A stretch of DNA of 8,491 nucleotides from Pseudomonadota bacterium (lineage in GTDB: Bacteria; Pseudomonadota; Alphaproteobacteria; Rhizobiales; Xanthobacteraceae). Made by a program: the position numbers and the translations under genes. The DNA lies in assembly GCA_021823875.1 (NCBI GenBank), contig JAKAMD010000137.1, forward strand, positions 1-8,491. The letters run 5' to 3'. Below, in pieces: positions 1-5,726 of this stretch. The first letter of the stretch is position 1, and the number at the start of each line of letters is the position of its first letter. A model generated the notes under the pieces. That model saw nothing but the letters and a program-made list of their open reading frames with translations. It was not told the DNA's origin and ran no database searches.

Positions 1-485
1 AGACCGTTGCGCGCGCGGGCGATGACATAGCCGGCTTCGATCTCGATCTCGGCGCCGAGCTTCTCGAGCGCCATGATCAGCAGATCGACCGGGCGCGTGC
101 CGATGGCGCAGCCGCCCGGCATCGACACCTTCGCCTCCCCGATGCGCGCGACCAGCGGGGCAATCACCCAGAAGCTGGCCCGCATCTTGGAAACGAGCTC
201 ATAGGGCGCGGTCGTGTCGACGATATCCTTGGCCGAGATGTGTACGGTGCGGCCGTTCTGGCCGTTTTCGCCGGCGCGCTTGCCGGCGATCATGACGTCG
301 ACGCCGTGGTTGCCGAGGATGCGCTGGAGCAGGGCGACGTCGGCGAGATGCGGGACGTTGTCGAGGATCAGCGTGTCCTCGGTCAGCAGGCTCGCGATCA
401 TCAAGGGCAGCGTGGCATTCTTGGCGCCTGAGATCGGGATCACCCCATTCAAGCGCTGCCCGCCGACGATGCGTATGCGATCCAT
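1..485 (-). CDS. murA: MurA, UDP-N-acetylglucosamine 1-carboxyvinyltransferase (N-terminal part, cut by window edge)
   Basis: MurA catalyses the first committed step of peptidoglycan synthesis in the cytoplasm, transferring enolpyruvate from phosphoenolpyruvate to the 3'-OH of UDP-GlcNAc. The visible 161 residues begin MDRIRIVGGQRLNG. They carry the family N-terminal motif SGAKNATLPLM (residues 19-29), whose Lys22 corresponds to the conserved substrate-binding lysine. PGGCAIGTRPVD (123-134) follows, with the catalytic cysteine at residue 126 (codon at 108-110), so this is the fosfomycin-sensitive Cys form rather than the Cys-to-Asp form. The full protein is about 420-430 residues in this family, so roughly 60% lies beyond base 1. 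An AGGGG sequence just before the ATG can serve as ribosome binding site, and homology starts right at this Met. It lies 144 bases downstream of the small gene at 630-794 on the same strand, with an inverted repeat in between. Confidence 0.96.
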   Translation of the reverse strand, partial: MDRIRIVGGQRLNGVIPISGAKNATLPLMIASLLTEDTLILDNVPHLADVALLQRILGNHGVDVMIAGKRAGENGQNGRTVHISAKDIVDTTAPYELVSKMRASFWVIAPLVARIGEAKVSMPGGCAIGTRPVDLLIMALEKLGAEIEIEAGYVIARARNG

Positions 486-510
486 TCGCCCCTGCCCGCT
501 GTTGTTGGCC

Positions 511-554
511 GTTCTTGGGATACCGGCGCTGTTCTATGCAGCGCCGGAAAGAAC
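511..554 (-). repeat. Long inverted repeat (hairpin) in the murA leader
   Basis: CCGGCGCTG (523-531) and CAGCGCCGG (539-547) are perfect 9-base inverted copies around a 7-base loop. Outside them GTTCTT (511-516) pairs with AAGAAC (549-554) across an asymmetric internal loop. The structure ends 25 bases upstream of the murA start codon. Neither strand shows a T-run after the stem, so it is not a classical intrinsic terminator. It could be an mRNA leader hairpin, a weak terminator or attenuator after the small upstream gene, or a protein-binding palindrome. The repeat itself is certain; its function is not. Confidence 0.6.
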
Positions 555-629
555 TTGCATAGCGCAAACGCCGCGATGGTGACCACCCTCGCCGGCCGAA
601 TACGGCGAAAGTCGGGTTATCGGATCCGC

Positions 630-794
630 TCAGGGCCGTTTGGGCGCCCTTGGCGGGCGATCCGGCACCGCTGGAGCCTCCCGGCCGCGAGCCTGCGCCT
701 TGCGGCGGCGCAGATTTTCCCGCAGGGCGGCTGCCAGCCGTGCTTCACGGTCGGCTTTTCCGGCTTTTTGGTCGTCCTGAGACCCGCGTTTCAT
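630..794 (-). CDS. Small basic conserved-type hypothetical protein upstream of murA (54 aa)
   Basis: This 55-codon frame encodes a 54-residue, strongly basic, Arg/Ala/Lys-rich protein beginning MKRGSQDDQK. Its core (residues about 16-38) reads REARLAAALRENLRRRKAQA, which looks like a charged amphipathic helix; the tail is Pro/Arg-rich and ends APKRP. From memory, short alphaproteobacterial hypothetical proteins with a similar RLxxALRxNLxRRKAQ core occur near murA; I could not check this here. An in-frame TAA lies just upstream, so this ATG is the first possible ATG start. There are no cysteines, membrane segment or signal peptide. A clear Shine-Dalgarno sequence is missing and the leader can fold into a hairpin against the ATG. 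The gene lies 144 bases upstream of murA on the same strand. Function is unknown; RNA or ribosome binding would suit the composition but is only a guess. Confidence 0.68.
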   Translation of the reverse strand: MKRGSQDDQKAGKADREARLAAALRENLRRRKAQARGREAPAVPDRPPRAPKRP

Positions 795-811
795 GCGGAT
801 TACTTATCCGC
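795..811 (-). promoter_or_regulatory. Inverted repeat abutting the start codon of the 54-aa gene
   Basis: GCGGAT (795-800) and ATCCGC (806-811) are a perfect 6-base inverted repeat with a 5-base loop. In the minus-strand transcript the right-hand stem ends exactly at the AUG, and the stem-loop covers the position where a Shine-Dalgarno sequence would lie. This could limit translation initiation or be a binding site. The pairing is seen directly; a regulatory role is inferred. Confidence 0.4.
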
Positions 812-936
812 CGTCCCGGTCCGGCCGCAAGGCAGGCATTTCCCGCTTTTTCCTGGTCGGCAATCCTTGCACTGACGGCGGCCTCATGGCAGTTTCCGCC
901 GCGCTCGCGCCGCCCCTTGGCGGCCGCGCCGATTCC
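812..936. other. Gap between small gene and tRNA-Thr, with a GC hairpin
   Basis: No convincing gene is present. GCCGCC (909-914) and GGCGGC (919-924) form a perfect 6-base stem with a CCTT loop, ending 12 bases before the tRNA. The stretch must hold the tRNA promoter (plus strand) and probably that of the small gene (minus strand), but I found no good -35/-10 pair for either. Confidence 0.4.
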
Positions 937-1011
937 GCTGCCGTAGCTCAGTGGTAGAGCACCCCCTTGGTAAGGGGGAGGTCGAGTGTTCAATCCACTC
1001 CGGCAGCACCA
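937..1011 (+). tRNA. trnT: tRNA-Thr, anticodon GGU
   Basis: The full cloverleaf can be drawn. The acceptor GCTGCCG (937-943) pairs with CGGCAGC (1001-1007). The D arm is GCTC-AGTGGTA-GAGC (946-960). The anticodon stem CCCCC/GGGGG (962-966, 974-978) closes the loop TTGGTAA with anticodon GGT (969-971), which reads ACC and ACU. The variable loop has five bases, and the T arm is GAGTG-TTCAATC-CACTC (984-1000). The discriminator is A1008 and the CCA end is encoded (1009-1011). No base pair in the stems is broken, so it should be functional. Confidence 0.98.
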
Positions 1012-1292
1012 TTCGGCCGCCTCGGCGGGCAGTTAAGGCACCTGGAAAATAAGAGGCTCGCCGCGCACCTGCGCGCATTCGCGCGCGGCCGCTCCAATTG
1101 CCGGCAAGCGCCGGAACGAAACGGAAGACGCCGGCGCGTGTGCCACATTTCTGGCCCCCAACAAGGATGCCTACCACCGCGACCGGCCGTTCGACGACCT
1201 TGCCGCCGACGTGGTGCGGGCAGCCGATGCGCGCGAATCGACGAGCCGGATATTGGTGAACTGGTGAAGCCTGTGCTGTCGATCAATAACTT
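1012..1292. other. Intergenic region between tRNA-Thr and the gcvH end
   Basis: The stretch lies between the tRNA 3' end and the gcvH stop, which are transcribed toward each other. It has several GC-rich hairpins: CCGC/GCGG at 1017-1028, GCGCGC-ATTC-GCGCGC at 1071-1086, and CCGGC-AAGC-GCCGG at 1101-1114. None is followed by a T-run on either strand, so I do not call intrinsic terminators, although they may help end transcription from either side. The right half has a coding-like fragment without a start, listed separately. No integrase or attachment-site duplication was seen next to the tRNA. Confidence 0.5.
1127..1267 (+). pseudogene. Possible orphan coding fragment (C-terminal remnant), unidentified
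   Basis: A plus-strand frame ending in TGA at 1265-1267 has the G/C-rich third positions of real genes here and a plausible protein composition, with stretches such as FLAPNKDAYHRDRPFDDLAA and ending SRILVNW. It has no ATG, and the sequence further upstream in the frame (back to a stop at 1034) is Arg/Ala-rich and not gene-like. I do not recognise a family. It may be the eroded 3' end of a gene lost beside the tRNA, or only a chance open frame in GC-rich DNA. The 5' boundary given is approximate. Confidence 0.2.
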
Positions 1293-1661
1293 TCAATGTG
1301 ACGTCGTAAGAGCGCTGTAAGCCCGTTCGTCCAGCAGCGTGTCGAGCTCGGCAACGTCGGCGAGTTTCATCTTGAACAGCCAACCGTCGCCGGTTGGGTC
1401 GGCGTTGACGAGGCCCGGTTCGCCGGTGAGCTTCTCGTTCACGGCCAAGACATCGCCTGAGACAGGCGCATAGACATCGGACGCGGCCTTGACCGATTCC
1501 ACGGTCGCGGCAACAGTGCCTTTGCTGAGTTTCATACCGACGCCCGGCAGTTCGACAAAGACAAGGTCGCCGAGCTTCTCCTGCGCAAAGGGCGTGATGC
1601 CAATGGTGGCCACATCGCCGTCCATGCGGAGCCATTCATGGTCATTGGTATATTTCAGCAT
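1293..1661 (-). CDS. gcvH: GcvH, glycine cleavage system H protein
   Basis: GcvH is the lipoyl carrier of the glycine cleavage system. It takes the aminomethyl group from the P protein, passes it to the T protein, and is reoxidised by the L protein (dihydrolipoamide dehydrogenase). The 122 residues match the usual single hammerhead lipoyl domain. The N terminus MLKYTNDHEWLR is followed by VTIGITPFAQ-type sequence (ATIGITPFAQ, 18-27), GDLVFVELP (31-39) and ESVKAASD (55-62), where Lys58 is the lipoylation site. GWLFKMK near the C terminus is also typical. The frame is open 45 codons further upstream into gcvT, but family homology begins at this Met and an AAGGG lies about ten bases before it. 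It is the last gene of the gcv run, 23 bases after gcvT. Confidence 0.97.
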   Translation of the reverse strand: MLKYTNDHEWLRMDGDVATIGITPFAQEKLGDLVFVELPGVGMKLSKGTVAATVESVKAASDVYAPVSGDVLAVNEKLTGEPGLVNADPTGDGWLFKMKLADVAELDTLLDERAYSALTTSH

Positions 1662-1684
1662 GCATCTGAACCCTTCAAAGCGGA

Positions 1685-2836
1685 TCAAGAACGTTTGTAG
1701 CGGGTCGGCACGAACGGCAACGCGGAAACCTTCACAGGCAGCCGCTTGCCGCGCACATCGGCGAACAGCCGCGTGTCGAGCTTTGCGAGGTCGCATGGAA
1801 CATAGCCCATGCTGATCGGTGCGTTGAGGCTCGGCGAAAACCCGCCCGAAGTGACGACGCCGACCGGAGCGGCATCATGTTCCGCGCGATAGAGAGTAGC
1901 GCCGTGGCGTACTGGCACGCGGCCTTCCGGCTTGAGCCCGATGCGTCGCCGCGCGGCGCCATCCGCAAGCTGTTTCAGGATCGTCTCGGCCCCAGGGAAT
2001 CCACCGGCGCGCGTGCCGCCGACACGGCGCACCGCGGGAATTGTCCACGCCAGCGCTGCCTCGACCGGCGTGATCGTCTCGTCGAGATCGGAGCCGTAAA
2101 GGCAAAGCCCAGCTTCGAGCCGCAGGCTGTCACGGGCGCCGAGCCCGACGGGCGCCATGGCCAGATTATGCAACAGCGCCTCGCACAAGGCCTCGGCCGA
2201 CTTTGCCGGCACGCTGATCTCGAACCCGTCCTCGCCGGTATAGCCTGAGCGGGATACGCCGCAGTCCACGCCGAAAAACGATATGGTCCGCACGTCCATG
2301 AACGACATGGTGCGAACCTCGGGCGCGACTTCCGCAAGCACCGATTCCGCTTGCGGACCCTGCAAAGCAATGAGCGCACGGTCGGATAAAGGCTCAATCG
2401 CGCATGAATCCGAGAGATGTTCGCGCAAATACGCTTCGTCCACCGCCTTGCGCGCCGCATTGACCACCAGCATGAAATGGTCGCCGCGATTCGACACCAT
2501 CAGGTCATCGAGGATGCCGCCCGTTTCATTCGTGAACAGGGTATAGCGCTGCCTCCCGAGGGGCAGCCCAAGCATGTCGCTCGGCACCAGCGTTTCCAGC
2601 GCAAAAGCGGCGTCCTCCAGGTGTCCGGAGCGCGCACGCAACACAATCTGGCCCATATGCGAGACGTCGAACAATCCGGCGGCGGCACGGGTGTGCAGGT
2701 GTTCCTTGATGATACCGGAGGGGTACTGCACCGGCATTTCGTAACCGGCGAATTCCACCATGCGCGCGCCAAGCCGCAGATGCAGGGCGTGAAGCGGGGT
2801 GCGCTTCAATTCACCTGTCGTCGGCAGCGCGGCCAT
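1685..2836 (-). CDS. gcvT: GcvT, aminomethyltransferase (glycine cleavage T protein)
   Basis: GcvT uses tetrahydrofolate to release ammonia from aminomethylated GcvH, forming 5,10-methylene-THF. The 383-residue product has the family parts in order: TPLHALHLRLGARMVEFAGY (13-32), GLFDVSHMGQI (54-64), NETGGILDDLMV (103-114) with the Asp110-Asp111 pair that includes the catalytic/folate-binding aspartate, SGYTGEDGFEI (197-207) and GARDSLRLEAGLCLYG (233-248). The C-terminal barrel domain carries VGVVTSGGFSPSLNAPISMGYV (325-346, shown as its key GxVTSGxxSP core). I chose the Met at 2836 rather than one 27 codons upstream because the extension would overlap gcvPB, is Arg/Lys-rich and unlike the family, and a GGAAGC ribosome binding site precedes the chosen ATG. 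The gap from gcvPB is 16 bases, so the two are very probably cotranscribed. Confidence 0.97.
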   Translation of the reverse strand: MAALPTTGELKRTPLHALHLRLGARMVEFAGYEMPVQYPSGIIKEHLHTRAAAGLFDVSHMGQIVLRARSGHLEDAAFALETLVPSDMLGLPLGRQRYTLFTNETGGILDDLMVSNRGDHFMLVVNAARKAVDEAYLREHLSDSCAIEPLSDRALIALQGPQAESVLAEVAPEVRTMSFMDVRTISFFGVDCGVSRSGYTGEDGFEISVPAKSAEALCEALLHNLAMAPVGLGARDSLRLEAGLCLYGSDLDETITPVEAALAWTIPAVRRVGGTRAGGFPGAETILKQLADGAARRRIGLKPEGRVPVRHGATLYRAEHDAAPVGVVTSGGFSPSLNAPISMGYVPCDLAKLDTRLFADVRGKRLPVKVSALPFVPTRYKRS

Positions 2837-2852
2837 GGCGATTCGCTTCCGT

Positions 2853-4316
2853 TCAAGGCGCTTCAGACTTGGCGCGGTCCGTGAGGACAAGTTCGCGTGC
2901 CGCCTTGACTTCATCAAGCCGTCTCACCGGCGTCTGGTGCGGTGCCTCCTTGACCAGCGCGGGATTTTCACGCGCTTCCTTTGCAATCGCCTGCATCGCT
3001 GCGACAAAGGCATCCAGCGTCGGCTTGGCCTCGGTCTCGGTCGGCTCGATCATCAAGGCTTCCGGCACGATCAGTGGAAAATAATTGGTCGGCGGATGGA
3101 AGCCGTAGTCGAGCAGCCGCTTGCTCACGTCGAGCGCGCGAACGCCGGTGCCGTCAATCGCCCCGCTGCACACGAATTCGTGCATGTTGATGCGATCGAA
3201 CGGAACCGTGAATGCGTCACGCAGTTTGACGCGCAGGTAGTTGGCATTGAGCACCGCGTGCTCGGAATTTTCGCGCAGTCCTTTGGTGCCATGCTGGCGG
3301 ATATAGGCGTAAGCGCGCACAAGCATGCCGAAATTGCCGGAGAAGGTGGCCACCCGGCCGATCGACTTGTCAGGCATCGCCAAGTCATAGCGCGCGCCTT
3401 GCGCATCGCGCGTGAATTCGACGACCGGGCCCGGCAGGAATTCTTTGAGCCGGGCCGAGGCGCCGACCGGTCCTGAGCCAGGTCCGCCGCCGCCATGCGG
3501 CGTCGAGAAGGTCTTGTGCAGATTGAAGTGCATCACGTCGAAGCCGAGATCGCCGGGGCGCGCGATGCCGGCGAGCGCATTCATGTTGGCGCCGTCGCCA
3601 TAGACGAGGCCACCGCAGGCACGCACCAGCTGAACCACGGCGTCGATGTGCTCCTCGAACAGGCCGAGCGTGTTGGGATTGGTGATCATGATGCCGGCGA
3701 CAGTGTCGTCGCAGGCAACGCGGACCGCCTCGAGGTCGATGTTGCCGCGCGCATCGGACGGCAGCTCGACCGCGGTAAAGCCCGCCATGGTGGTCGAGGC
3801 CGGATTGGTGCCGTGCGCGGAGTCGGGGATGAGGATGCGTGTCCGCTTCAAGTCGCCGCGCGCGTGGTGATAGGCGCGCGTCATCAAGAGGCCGGTGAAC
3901 TCGCCATGGGCACCGGCCGCCGGCTGCAGCGACACGCCGGCAAAGCCGCCGATCTCGGCCAGCCATTGCTGCAATTCGAACATCAGTGCGAGATTGCCCT
4001 GCACCGTCTCAGATTCCTGGAGCGGATGCGCCTCGGCGAAACCAGGCAACCGTGCAATCTGCTCGTTGACCTTCGGGTTGAATTTCATGGTGCAGGAGCC
4101 GAGCGGGTAGAACCCGCTATCGACGCCGAAATTGAGTTGCGATAGCGCCAGATAGTGTCGCACGACATCGAGCTGCGACAATTCGGGCAGATCGCAATCG
4201 GCGCGCAACCCTTCTGTCGGGAGGGCTGTCTGGGGAACATCGGGCGCAGGCAGATCAACGCCGTGCCGGTCGGGCACGCTCAATTCGTAAACGGTCGGAA
4301 TTTTGTTGCCGGTCAT
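2853..4316 (-). CDS. gcvPB: GcvPB, glycine dehydrogenase (decarboxylating) subunit 2
   Basis: This is the PLP-binding half of the split P protein, which decarboxylates glycine and loads the remaining aminomethyl group onto lipoyl-GcvH. It has 487 residues, normal for the PB subunit. Key motifs are FYPLGSCTMKFNPK (69-82), SLQPAAGAHGEFTGLL (129-144), IPDSAHGTNPAS (163-174), ITNPNTLGLFE (211-221), YGDGANMNA (239-247) and HFNLHKTFSTPHGGGGPGSG (263-282). Lys268 is the expected Schiff-base lysine. ATG overlaps the gcvPA stop by four bases (ATGA), and a GAGG sits seven bases upstream inside gcvPA. This points to translational coupling, as expected for two subunits of one heterotetramer. Split P proteins are usual in Gram-positives and thermophiles and also occur in some alphaproteobacteria; enterobacteria have a fused GcvP. 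Confidence 0.97.
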   Translation of the reverse strand: MTGNKIPTVYELSVPDRHGVDLPAPDVPQTALPTEGLRADCDLPELSQLDVVRHYLALSQLNFGVDSGFYPLGSCTMKFNPKVNEQIARLPGFAEAHPLQESETVQGNLALMFELQQWLAEIGGFAGVSLQPAAGAHGEFTGLLMTRAYHHARGDLKRTRILIPDSAHGTNPASTTMAGFTAVELPSDARGNIDLEAVRVACDDTVAGIMITNPNTLGLFEEHIDAVVQLVRACGGLVYGDGANMNALAGIARPGDLGFDVMHFNLHKTFSTPHGGGGPGSGPVGASARLKEFLPGPVVEFTRDAQGARYDLAMPDKSIGRVATFSGNFGMLVRAYAYIRQHGTKGLRENSEHAVLNANYLRVKLRDAFTVPFDRINMHEFVCSGAIDGTGVRALDVSKRLLDYGFHPPTNYFPLIVPEALMIEPTETEAKPTLDAFVAAMQAIAKEARENPALVKEAPHQTPVRRLDEVKAARELVLTDRAKSEAP

Positions 4317-5668
4317 TTTGCGACCTCGCCGAGCGCCGTCACCAGCCGATCGATGCTGGCGCGCGTATTGACCTCCGTGACCGCCATCAGCATGTGGTTC
4401 TTTAAATTCGCGTCGTCGCGGCCAAGATCGTAGCCGCCGATGATGCCATGTTGCTCGCGCAAATGCGCATTGGCCTCGGCACAGGGCACCGGCAGCCGCA
4501 CCACGAATTCCTTGAAGAATGGCTTGGCCGGGGCCTGCGGGTTGATTGCAAAGCCCTTGAGCTTGCCGATTTCGGCTGCCGCATAATGGCTCTTATGAAA
4601 GCACAGCTCGGCGACCTGCCTGAGCCCGCGCTTGCCCATAGTTGCCAGATACGTGGCGGCAGCCAGCGCGCAGAGCGCGGAATTGGTGCAGATGTTGCTC
4701 GTTGCCTTGGCGCGGCGGATATGCTGTTCGCGCGTCGCTAGCGTCAGCACGTAGCCGCGCCGACCGTCGGCATCGATTGTCTCGCCGACGAGATGGCCGG
4801 ACAATCGCCGCACCTGCATCATGCGTGCCGCGAAAATGCCGAGATGGGGCCCACCGAAGGAAGGGGCAATGCCCAAGGCTTGGCCATCGGCCACGACGAC
4901 ATCGGCGCCATACGTGCCGGGCGGCTCGAACAAGCCGAGCGAAATCGGATCGGTCACCACGATGAAGAGCGCGCCAGCGCGATGCACCACCTCGGCCAGG
5001 CCCTTGACTGACTCACATTGACCGAAAAAATTGGGGTTCTGGATCACCAGCGCGGCGGTATCCTGATCGAGCAGGCCTTTGAGCTGGTCGATGTCCGCAG
5101 CACCATCCTCGTCGCCGACGACGGTTGCCGCGTGGGTCCCGCGCAGATAGGTCTTGACCACGGCGCGGTATTGCGGATGGACGGCCGGCGACAGCACAAT
5201 CTTATGGCGTTTGCCGGCTGCCACGTTGAGCGCGAGCAAGGCCGCCTCAGCCAGCGCCGTCGCTCCGTCATAGTGGCTGGCGTTGCTCACTTCCATGCCG
5301 GTGAGCCGGCAGATCATGCTCTGGTATTCGAACAGCGCCTGCAGAAAGCCCTGGCTCACCTCCGGCTGGTATTGGGTATAGGCGGTGTAGAACTCGCCGC
5401 GCGAAAGCACGTAATCGACGGTCGCCGGCCGGAAATGGTGATAGGTGCCGGCGCCGAGGAAAGACAAGGTGGGCTCGACGGCGGCGTTGCGGCAAGCCAA
5501 AGCCTGCATCTCGCGCAATAGATCGAGTTCGGAAACAGGCGGCGGAAGCTTCAAGTCCGGAAACCGGACGCCTGCCGGCACGGCGGCGAACAGCTCCTCC
5601 ATGCGCGCGACCCCGATCGCCGCCAGCATTTCGCTGCGCTCGCGCTCGGTATGCGGCACATAGCTCAT
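4313..5668 (-). CDS. gcvPA: GcvPA, glycine dehydrogenase (decarboxylating) subunit 1
   Basis: This is the partner half of the P protein. It has the same fold as the PB subunit but lacks the Schiff-base lysine, and it completes the active site. The 451 residues match the family length. Recognisable motifs are SFLGAGTYHHFRPATVD (69-85), FYTAYTQYQPEVSQGFLQAL (93-112), NASHYDGATALAEA (129-142), VIQNPNFFGQCE (208-219) and ALGIAPSFGGPHLGIFA (264-280). After these come the arginine-rich EQHIRRAKATSNICTN segment and IIGGYDLGRD near the C terminus. The frame extends nine codons further upstream, but the Met at 5668 has a perfect GAGGAG ribosome binding site six bases before it and begins MSYVPHT, as in homologues. 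Its stop overlaps the gcvPB start. The kinase-like gene ends 58 bases upstream with no terminator visible between. Confidence 0.97.
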   Translation of the reverse strand: MSYVPHTERERSEMLAAIGVARMEELFAAVPAGVRFPDLKLPPPVSELDLLREMQALACRNAAVEPTLSFLGAGTYHHFRPATVDYVLSRGEFYTAYTQYQPEVSQGFLQALFEYQSMICRLTGMEVSNASHYDGATALAEAALLALNVAAGKRHKIVLSPAVHPQYRAVVKTYLRGTHAATVVGDEDGAADIDQLKGLLDQDTAALVIQNPNFFGQCESVKGLAEVVHRAGALFIVVTDPISLGLFEPPGTYGADVVVADGQALGIAPSFGGPHLGIFAARMMQVRRLSGHLVGETIDADGRRGYVLTLATREQHIRRAKATSNICTNSALCALAAATYLATMGKRGLRQVAELCFHKSHYAAAEIGKLKGFAINPQAPAKPFFKEFVVRLPVPCAEANAHLREQHGIIGGYDLGRDDANLKNHMLMAVTEVNTRASIDRLVTALGEVAK

Positions 5669-5674
5669 CGATTG

Positions 5675-5680
5675 CTCCTC
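5675..5680 (-). promoter_or_regulatory. Ribosome binding site fixing the gcvPA start
   Basis: On the minus strand this reads GAGGAG, followed by six bases and the ATG at 5668. It decides between that Met and the in-frame Met at 5695, which lacks a comparable site. It is the best Shine-Dalgarno match in the gcv run, suggesting strong translation of the first gcv gene. Confidence 0.75.
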
Positions 5681-5726
5681 GCCTTGGCCCAACACGGATC
5701 GAGAGGAGACGGCAGCCAGCTGTTTG

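Noticed and set aside
214..582. Plus- and minus-strand open frames overlapping murA (up to 122 codons)
   Set aside because: They are out-of-frame shadows of murA, whose catalytic and N-terminal motifs are in the 485-to-1 frame.
1016..1030. Hairpin just after tRNA-Thr as an intrinsic terminator
   Set aside because: The stem is only 4-5 pairs and is followed by AGTTAAGG rather than a T-run.
937..1292. tRNA-Thr as an integration site for a mobile element
   Set aside because: No integrase and no repeated tRNA 3' end were found in the window.
1662..1796. N-terminal extension of gcvH into gcvT by 45 codons
   Set aside because: The extension is gcvT in another frame; GcvH homology and the ribosome site place the start at 1661.
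2837..2917. N-terminal extension of gcvT into the gcvPB end
   Set aside because: It overlaps gcvPB by 65 bases, is Arg/Lys/Ser-rich and unlike GcvT; the Met at 2836 has a better ribosome site.
2799..3476. A 225-codon plus-strand open frame antisense to the gcvT start and the gcvPB 3' half
   Set aside because: No family resemblance and no own ribosome site that I trust; both covered genes are intact.
3495..4145. A 216-codon plus-strand open frame inside gcvPB
   Set aside because: Antisense to a clear gcvPB with intact motifs; composition typical of antisense high-GC frames.
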